Shown here: positions 57,517 through 64,000 of the stretch, one piece after another
Layout: each line of letters starts with the position of its first letter
Position numbering within the stretch: position 1 is the first letter of the stretch
Notes under the pieces: generated by a model
Database searches by the model: none
The model's input: only the letters and a program-made list of their open reading frames with translations
What the model was told of the DNA's origin: nothing
Assembly (NCBI GenBank): GCA_037367405.1
Contig: JAZKJV010000148.1
Coordinates: 1,178,001 to 1,242,000 of the forward strand
DNA from: Ottelia alismoides
Taxonomy: Eukaryota > Streptophyta > Magnoliopsida > Alismatales > Hydrocharitaceae
DNA: 64,000 nt
Direction: 5' to 3'
Position numbers and translations under genes: made by a program

Positions 57517-57585
57517 CTCATATAGAAGCATGTAGCCCATCCATTCCGAAATTATTACGTCAACCTTCTCTTTAATTTTAACGTC
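57517..57585 (-). CDS. PRMT6: PRMT6 exon A (23 codons) with catalytic double-E loop
   Basis: Encodes DVKIKEKVDVIISEWM followed by GYMLLYE. The two glutamates of SEWMGYMLLYE hold the substrate arginine in class I PRMTs, and both are present. The acceptor is ATCACTGTAG and the donor GTGTAG. The preceding exon, expected to end GRVE and to follow the SAM-binding motif, is not in the window. Confidence 0.95.
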
Positions 57586-57838
57586 CTACAGTGATTTCAA
57601 ATGAAAATAAAGGAGTTGTCAGAAAATATAGACCATTAATTCTCACCAAGCCAGAACTGTAGAAGACAGATTCCATGGAAAGTTCACCTCATGAATTTGT
57701 TTGTCTAACCTAACCATGCCCCTCATCCAGTTTTTCATAAATATATTTCATCAACCAAACTTAATTGTTTAGCTTCCCAGTTTCTGAATAAATATGAATC
57801 GAGAATATATGTCGCTTCATGTTTTGATGTATAGCCAC
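57586..57838. other. PRMT6 intron upstream of exon A
   Basis: No exon matching the SAM-binding region is present. A pyrimidine tract precedes the exon A acceptor. Confidence 0.5.
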
Positions 57839-58058
57839 TGTTGAGAGAATTGCATGATTGGGAAAATTGAGAGGAATTTGTTTAGTCCCATATGGAAGAA
57901 TTGTGGGACTTGGTTGAGTTGGTAAGGCTATATATAGAGCTCCACCCACTTATATCCATTGGGAACAACATAAAAGAAAACCTAGCCTTTGGAGCTTTCT
58001 CCCGTGTTTTCATATGTTTATTCTTGTTTCTTTGGTTCTGCATTTTTCATTCAACTTA
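57839..58058 (+). repeat. Probable solo LTR related to the A-D family
   Basis: It starts TGTTGAGAGAATTGC, shares TTTAGTCCCATA, GTGGGACTTGG, GGCTATATATAGAGCTCC and CTTTCTCCCGTG with the A-D LTRs, and ends near TTCTGCATTTTTCATTCAAC. Flanks GCCAC and GTCAC could be a mutated duplication. No PBS or PPT adjoins it. Confidence 0.55.
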
Positions 58059-59180
58059 GTCACCTTATGGAATGCCTGCAATTTATTTTGTTTGTACACC
58101 ATGTTTTCTGGCTCTACTAATTTTGGAATACCATTTTTTTCTTGAATAAATAACTTGAATTCATCAGACCAAAATCAAGCCACAAAAGAAGACACTCAAG
58201 AAAGCAAGAAGTCTAGGTCGACCTAGGAGAGGTAAGCAGGAGCTCTTACTCGACCAGCCCATTTGATCCAGCCCCCTCATGCCTTCCATTGACTAGATTT
58301 TGTCGAACTGCCATTATTGAGACCCTCCCCACCCCACCCAATTTTGTTTACTCATAGGCGAAACCATGGATTTTGATCTTAGCTGCTGCCAGCGGGACTC
58401 TTAGAACTCAGCATAATACAGACCTTTGGGACACGCATTCGTGTAAAGTAAGTGCAGACCCAGGTGGACCGAACTAGATATTTGAGCCCTCAGCCTTGGC
58501 TGGCGCAGATTATAGCTCCATATATCCATCTTCGAAGCCCAATCTCTATAGTTGGCTGATCCCCAAACTGACTCGCAAAGAAGAGGTCGTCGACTAGGAA
58601 ACAACTGACTTAGTTCAATGCTGGAGAACAATGAAGGAAGAATGGCCAAGTTAGCACGGAGTGAGAACTTCAAGAGGAGGCCTAAAGATGGTAATGACTC
58701 AGTCAAAGTGGTTGAACAAGGGTGCCGCTGACACCAGCTCTTTCCAGGTGACCGTCAAGGGGACAGAATCAGATTGGCAATGCAAACTGAGTTGCCATCA
58801 ACACTAGGATTTAGCACGAACTTCATCTCAGCCATACTGTGTTTCCCCTTTCAGTCTTTCAATAGCCAAAAAAAGTGAAAGCCAAGACTGACTTTCCCCA
58901 ATATAGGTTCTTATGGAACAGAACTTGTTGAGGCACTAGCAGAGTTTATGCTGTATTGCTTAATTCTGTGGCATTTGCTTTAGTTGGTTGGATCATGTAC
59001 ACTTACAAGTGTTTCCTATTCAAGGAAGACGCGTGCCGGTTTACGCAACTTTCCATACAAGATTGGAAAACCATACGAGATTCAAATTCTTGACAGATGT
59101 ATGGTATTGTGAAGATCCTCGAAATGCACGTTTCCATATTTTTAATGTCTTGTCTTGAGAGAAGGATGAGTGATAGTAAC
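58059..59180. other. PRMT6 intron, unassigned
   Basis: At 58135-58180 a T-run followed by CTTGAATAAATAACTTG looks like the end of a minus-strand poly(A) retroelement. The minus-strand open frame 58401-58706 has no known domain. The last five bases, GTAAC, are the expected target duplication of the Copia at 59181. Confidence 0.45.
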
Positions 59181-59337
59181 TGTTGGGAGAAACGTTTTTC
59201 ATATCATAGAAAAGACCCTGGGGCTCTCTTATATAGGAGAAAAGCCCTGGGTTAATTACATAAGAGAGACATACCAGAAATAGAAAACTAACATAATTAT
59301 CTCAACAACTACCATAATTATCTCAACAATCTCAACA
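59181..59337 (-). repeat. 3' LTR of the Copia element, with internal duplication
   Basis: TGTTGGGAGAAACG...AATCTCAACA on the plus strand. ATAATTATCTCAACAA occurs twice near the end (59294 and 59315), an internal duplication of about 21 bp. Confidence 0.9.
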
Positions 59338-59344
59338 CTCCCCC

Positions 59345-62300
59345 TCAAGCTGGAGCATAGATATCTATCATGCTCAGCTTGGTACAACACTTCTGGAAAG
59401 GACCTCTAGTAAGTGCCTTGGTGAAGATATCAGCTGTCTGATCTCCAGTAGAAACATGAGTGGTGGATATGAGACCTTTCTGAATCATGTCTCTAGTGTA
59501 ATGGTAATCCACCTTTATATGTTTAGTTCGTTCATGGAAAGCGGGATTATTGGCAATAAACAGAGCTGCTTGATTATCACATAACAACTGCATAGGAAGA
59601 GGAACATCAACAGCAAGATACGTTAACACGGACCTAACCCACATCATCTCTGCACTTCCTTGTGCCATGGCCCTGTATTCAAACTCTGCACTAGATCTTG
59701 CAACCATTGTCTGCTTCTTGCTTTTCCACGAAACAAGGGAGTTGCCCACAAAAACAGCAAAGCCAGAAGTAGACTTCCTGTCTATGGGACACCCTGCATA
59801 ATCTGCATCTGCACAGGCAGTCACCTCAAGAGATATATCCCTATTAAAGATAAGACCATTACCTTCCTGAACTGGGTGAATTCTTCAGATACCTCAAAAT
59901 CATCTGAACAACATCCATATGTACCTTCCTGGGTTGTTCCATAAACTGGCTAACTTTGCATACTACAAAGCAGATATCTGGTCTGGTGATGGTGGCATAT
60001 AAGAGCTTCCCAACAAGCTCTTTGTATCTCCTGCTATCAACCTCTTCAGTGTCATCATCATACAATCTCACACCCCGGTGACAATGATATCATCTACATA
60101 GACAAGAATAGCGATGGTACCTCTCTGCGTCTTCTGGACAAAAAGTGTATGATCTGCAGAAGACCGTACAAATCCCTGTTGCTCTATTAGGTCCGATAGC
60201 TTTTGGTACCAAGCTCTAGGGCTCTGCTTAAGGCCATAAATCGCCTTATGGAGCCTGCATACCCTCTGGGACTCCCCCTCAATAGCAAACCCTGGTGGCT
60301 GTTGCATATATACTTCCTCCTGTAGATCCCCATACAGAAATGCATTCTTCACGTCAAGCTGATAAAGAGGCCAGTCCTTGGACACTGCAACTGCAAGAAG
60401 GATACGAAGCGTAGAGTGTCGGGCAACTGGGGAAAAAGTATCTTGGTAATCCACCCCCATAGGTTTGGGTGAACCCACGTGCCACAAGTCTTGCCTTGTA
60501 GCGGTCCACACTGCCATCCGCTTTGTGCTTGACTGTAAAGACCCACTTGCAGCTCACTACGGATGCACTCACAGGAACAGGAACAAGACTCCATGTACGC
60601 CGCGACTGCAAGGCTTCCATCTCCTCTTCCATAGCCATACGCCACCTACTGTCCTGTAGCGCCTCTTGATATGTTCGTGGGATAGTAACTGCAGAAAGTC
60701 CTACAACAAAACGCATGTACTCTTCGGAAAGATGATCCAAACTAACATGTGCAGCAAGAGGGTAAGTAGCACACTGACGACGAGGCATCCTCAAAGCAAT
60801 GGGGACCTCCAGGTCATCAACCAGATTGTCCTGTACAACTGACTCCGCCTGTGTACCATCCAAAAGACCAGAACCATCAGATGAAACAATAGGCTCATGA
60901 CATACCTGAGGCGTGCTGGATGATGTAGAGGGCATATGAGCAGCGGGGCGAGTAGAAGACCGACGAGTGTAAACATGTGGCAAGAATTGAGGTGGTGGTG
61001 GAGGCGGAGGTGGAAGTGGTGAAGAAGGCAGAGTTGTAGGAGAGGGAGGTGGTGGAGGAACAACCACATCCTCTTCAGAACTACCATTGGACAATCTGTC
61101 ACCTGTAGGCAAAAAATACATAATAGACTAAAAAAATGTGACATCTGCACTCACATAATATTTCCGTCCTACAAGGTCAAAACAGAGATACCCCATTTGG
61201 GTACGAGAATATCCAACAAAAACGCGTTTGACCGCTCTGGGTGAGAGCATGTCACGACCAGGAGCAAAATTGTGGACAAAGCCACGCAACCAAAATCTCT
61301 GGGAGTAAGAGAAAATAGGTCCTTCTCTGGAAACGCAATCAAGAAAGGAACCTTTTCTCCTAGCATGGTGGAAGGCATCTTGTTTACTAAGTAACATGTT
61401 GTAAGAACGGCATCTCCCCAGAAAGAATGAGGAGCTCGACTTTGAATCAAAAGAGTCTGAGTAACATCGAGAAGATGACGATGTTTGCGTTCAGCTACAC
61501 CATTCTGCTGTAACATATAAGCACAAGAGGTCTGATGAATAATACCAATAGATTTGAGAAAAGCAGATAATTGTAGGGTAGAGAATTCCAAAGCATTATC
61601 CGTACGAATAAATTTAATATTAGCTGAGAAAATGTTTTTAACCTCAATAAGAAAAGATTTGATTAGAGCAGCAGCTTCAGACTTATGTTTTAACAAAAAG
61701 ACCCAAGATAGTCTAGAGTAATCATCAACAGCAACCAAATAAAAACGATGTCCCTGATGATCAGGAACACGACTAGGACCCCAAATATCAAAATGAAATA
61801 GTTCAAACAACTGATTACTATCACGACTCCTACGAGACGGAAAAGAAGAGCGATGGTGTTTCCCAAGCTGACAGGCGTCACAATCCAAAGTAGTACGAGT
61901 AGACAATTGTGGTAGAACATGACACATCTTCTGAAGAGGAAGATGTCCAAAGCGTAGCTGCCACATGAACGGTGAAACAGATCCAGAAGGAATAGTAGCA
62001 ACCCCAGCATGAGATGGTATGGTAAGCTTGTACAATCCTCGCTGCTCACGGCTACATCCAATCACCCTGCCCGTTAGTATGTCCTGAAACACAAGGGAAG
62101 ATGGATCAAATATGGCACGACAGTATAAATCTTTTGTAATTTGACTAATAGACAAAAGATTCATCTGAAAGGCTGGATCATGTAAAACGTTCTGCAAGTG
62201 AAAAGAAGGAGCTAGAGCAATCTCCCCCTGACCAACAATAGGTAGTCGAACACCATTAGCAATCACCACGAATCGACCAGAAGCAATCTGTCTGTACGAG

Positions 62301-63394
62301 GTAAACTGTGCTCTATCGCCACACATGATGTGATGCACCGGAATCCACAATCCAGTCAGTCAAATCAGAGCTGCTACAACTCGTAAAAGCATAAGTAGTA
62401 CCTGAGGAGCTAGACGAAGCTCTGGCAGTAGCTGCAGTATCGGAAGAAGTCGTAGCCGGAATAATAGGAGCAGACATCATCTCACGAAGTTTCGAAACAA
62501 TATCAACCACGCGAGTATCCTGGGATGGAGTCAAGAGAGGGTCAGTCTGTTCAGCAACCCTGGCAGATGCTGGATACCCATGCTTCTAAAGCATGTCTCT
62601 TCAGAATGCCCTGGACGATGGCAAAAGGAACATGGGCCACGGGGACGGCCTCCACCACGACCACGGGGACCACGTCCTCTAAACTGGGAAGCACCTCCCC
62701 TTCCACGTGAGGCAGCCATAGCAGAAGGATTTGGAGCGACAGTAGTGGGAGTAGCAGTAATCCGACTCAATCGCTTGTACACTTCTTCCATAGGAGGTAT
62801 CGTCTCTCCAGTTAGGAGTTGTGTACGTGTTGCATCGTACTCGGAATCAAGAGAGGATAGGAAAACCCCCGTCATGGTGGCATTCTGATACTGTTATTGC
62901 TGCTCGGTGCTGGCGGTGATAGGCATGAAGCTGTGGAGGCGTTCAAACATGCCTCGAAGATGGGAAAAATGCACATGAAGCGGGCGACCATTCTGTTTGG
63001 TCGAGAAAATGTCAAAGTGTAACTGAAGAATCTTGCTCTCGTTCTTGGCTTGCCCATATGTGGCTGCTAAGATATCCCACATAGCCTTTGCGGTGGGTTG
63101 GTTAACAATATCGTTGGCAATCTCCGTAGCGAGCGTCCCGGAGAGCCAAATACGAGCATAAGCATCATCTTGCTTCCACGAAGCATTGGCTCCAGTTTTG
63201 TCCGCCGGTTCGGATTCGATGAGAATGTGTTCTTTGTTGTGGCACTGCATAAGAGTGTGAAACTGCATGGACCATAGTTCATAGTTGGTCCCATCCATCT
63301 TGACCATAGGTGCAGGTCCTTTGAATGCACCCGAAGAAGAGAACACGTCACTTTTGATGTCGGACATTGTATCAAAAGGATGAACCGCGGACAA
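59345..63394 (-). pseudogene. Copia gag-pol, mostly intact blocks with frameshifts and an RT deletion
   Basis: Gag (63394-62531) has KMDGTNYELWSMQFH, a TAA near 62895, the knuckle CSFCHRPGHSEETC and then a frameshift. Protease has WIVDSGASHH (about 62350). Integrase is one 393-codon frame (62350-61169) with zinc region and core (FDIWGPSRV; RTDNALEF; QQNGVAER). A Pro-rich linker follows (61121-60900). RT has DTFSPVARHSTL and YVDDIIVTG, then a deletion at about 60070 removes some 75 residues before RLYDDD. RNase H (59824-59345) is intact with DADYAGCPIDRKSTSG and ends IDIYAPA. Confidence 0.88.
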
Positions 63395-63947
63395 CGGAGC
63401 AATAGATCAATCGAAAATAAATGTCTACACAATCATGAAGAGGAGTGGTTATATGTATAGACTCATAAACCACTCCGAATGAATTTTATTGTGTTCTGAC
63501 GGTGTTATATGTTAGATGGAAGACAAAAAACACCACCACCAATCAAAATCAGACCAATGTATTTCAGAATAGGGGCTGGAATACCGGTTTCAGATCACGG
63601 AACAAGCACCCGGAGCGCTCTAGGCTGTTGCTGGACACTCCAGCAACATGCAGGAAATCGTATGCCCTTCGGGGGCAAAGAAGAAGGGGCTGGGAGGGCC
63701 CAGGCGGCGGCGCAGGCGGCTGGGGAGGGGAACCCCGCAGCGCAGGAGCCTCGGTGGCGTTGGAGGGCCGTTCCGGAGAGCAAGGCTGGGAGCTGCGGTA
63801 GGCGGAGAGCCCTGGCGGGGGCCGCTGGCGGCGCTGAGAGGAGAAGAGGGTGCCGGCGGTGCTAGGAGGAGGTGGGGGGGTAGGGGGTAGGGTTAGGGCT
63901 TGGGTGGAATACGAGAACCCTGGTCTAGGACCGTTGCTCCGATACCA

Positions 63948-64000
63948 TGTTGGAAGAAACGTTTTTCATATCATAGAAGAGACCTTAGGGCTCTCTTATA
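63948..64000 (-). repeat. Start of the 5' LTR, cut by the window edge
   Basis: The first 53 bases match 59181-59233 with a few differences (TGTTGGAAGAAACG against TGTTGGGAGAAACG). Confidence 0.9.

Larger units (their letters stand above)
31114..57585 (-). other. PRMT6: PRMT6-type protein arginine methyltransferase gene, five internal exons with giant introns
   Basis: Five exons in the right order and phases encode the C-terminal half of the class I PRMT fold. The family dimethylates arginines of histones and RNA-binding proteins using S-adenosylmethionine, in nucleus and cytosol. The introns are 76, 10999, 212 and 14779 bp. The two large ones hold nearly all the retrotransposons between 31 and 57 kb. 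All visible donors are GT and all acceptors AG. Exons coding the SAM site should lie right of 64000, behind another Copia element, and C-terminal exons left of position 1. The lack of lesions suggests a working gene. The PRMT6 assignment over other class I PRMTs rests on remembered similarity. Confidence 0.88.
59181..64000 (-). mobile_element. Nearly complete Copia element running off the window
   Basis: The 3' LTR is 59181-59337 (157 bp). PPT complement AGCTTGAGGGGGAG is at 59338-59351. Pol and gag run to 63394, with a GC-rich leader 63560-63935, PBS complement TGGTATCGGAGC (63936-63947) and the start of the 5' LTR at 63948 (TGTTGGAAGAAACG on the plus strand). GTAAC should recur just beyond the 5' LTR. 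It is the best-preserved member of the lineage that also includes the elements at 3062, 22840 and 48114. Confidence 0.92.

Noticed and set aside
57640..57670. Micro-exon TTCTGGCTTG between AG and GT upstream of PRMT6 exon A
   Set aside because: Ten bases with no matching family segment.
58401..58706. 101-codon minus-strand frame as a PRMT6 exon
   Set aside because: No SAM-binding motif and no similarity to class I PRMTs.

Overview
This is a stretch of flowering-plant nuclear chromosome. It has spliced exons with GT/AG borders, Ty1/copia, Ty3/gypsy, LINE, SINE and hAT-type transposons nested in one another, and a nuclear copy of chloroplast DNA. There is no bacterial or organellar gene organisation. 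The species cannot be named from the sequence alone.

The one host gene I can support is on the minus strand: five consecutive exons (57585-57517, 57440-57363, 46363-46285, 46072-45978, 31198-31114) of a plant protein arginine N-methyltransferase of the PRMT6 type. They encode 135 contiguous residues, starting with the double-E loop (SEWMGYMLLYE). Splice phases match and no exon contains a stop. Two introns are ordinary (76 and 212 bp) and two are about 11.0 and 14.8 kb, filled with transposons. The SAM-binding N-terminal exons lie beyond the right edge. The C-terminal exons are not found to the left, so they lie beyond position 1 or are lost.

Layout: 1-3061, end of a long-LTR retrotransposon inserted into an older Copia relic (3062-4522). 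5766-10964, a complete but mutated Copia element with a perfect CATGT target duplication. 11274-18009, an intron-containing hAT (DUF659/dimerisation) transposase gene relic split by a gag-only Gypsy derivative (12455-17320), which itself carries a hAT-like insertion. 18484-30625, an RTE-clade LINE interrupted by a hAT-like element and, in its 3' end, by a decayed Copia (22840-30585) that carries four more hAT-like insertions. 31114-57585, the PRMT6 exons and their filled introns. 59181-64000, a Copia element running off the window.

Four related non-autonomous LTR elements (A 32145-35030, B 35503-42881, C 40285-42854 inside B, D 52764-56434) form a family. They keep the terminal pol/PPT sequence of the Copia elements at 48-52 kb and 59-64 kb but have no reverse transcriptase. 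Each carries a different 0.7-0.9 kb GC-rich block, bracketed at both ends by a short AGGGTT...AACCCT hairpin. This is the most unusual structure in the window. A chloroplast atpB fragment (47841-48113) joined to a truncated Copia reverse transcriptase is the second.
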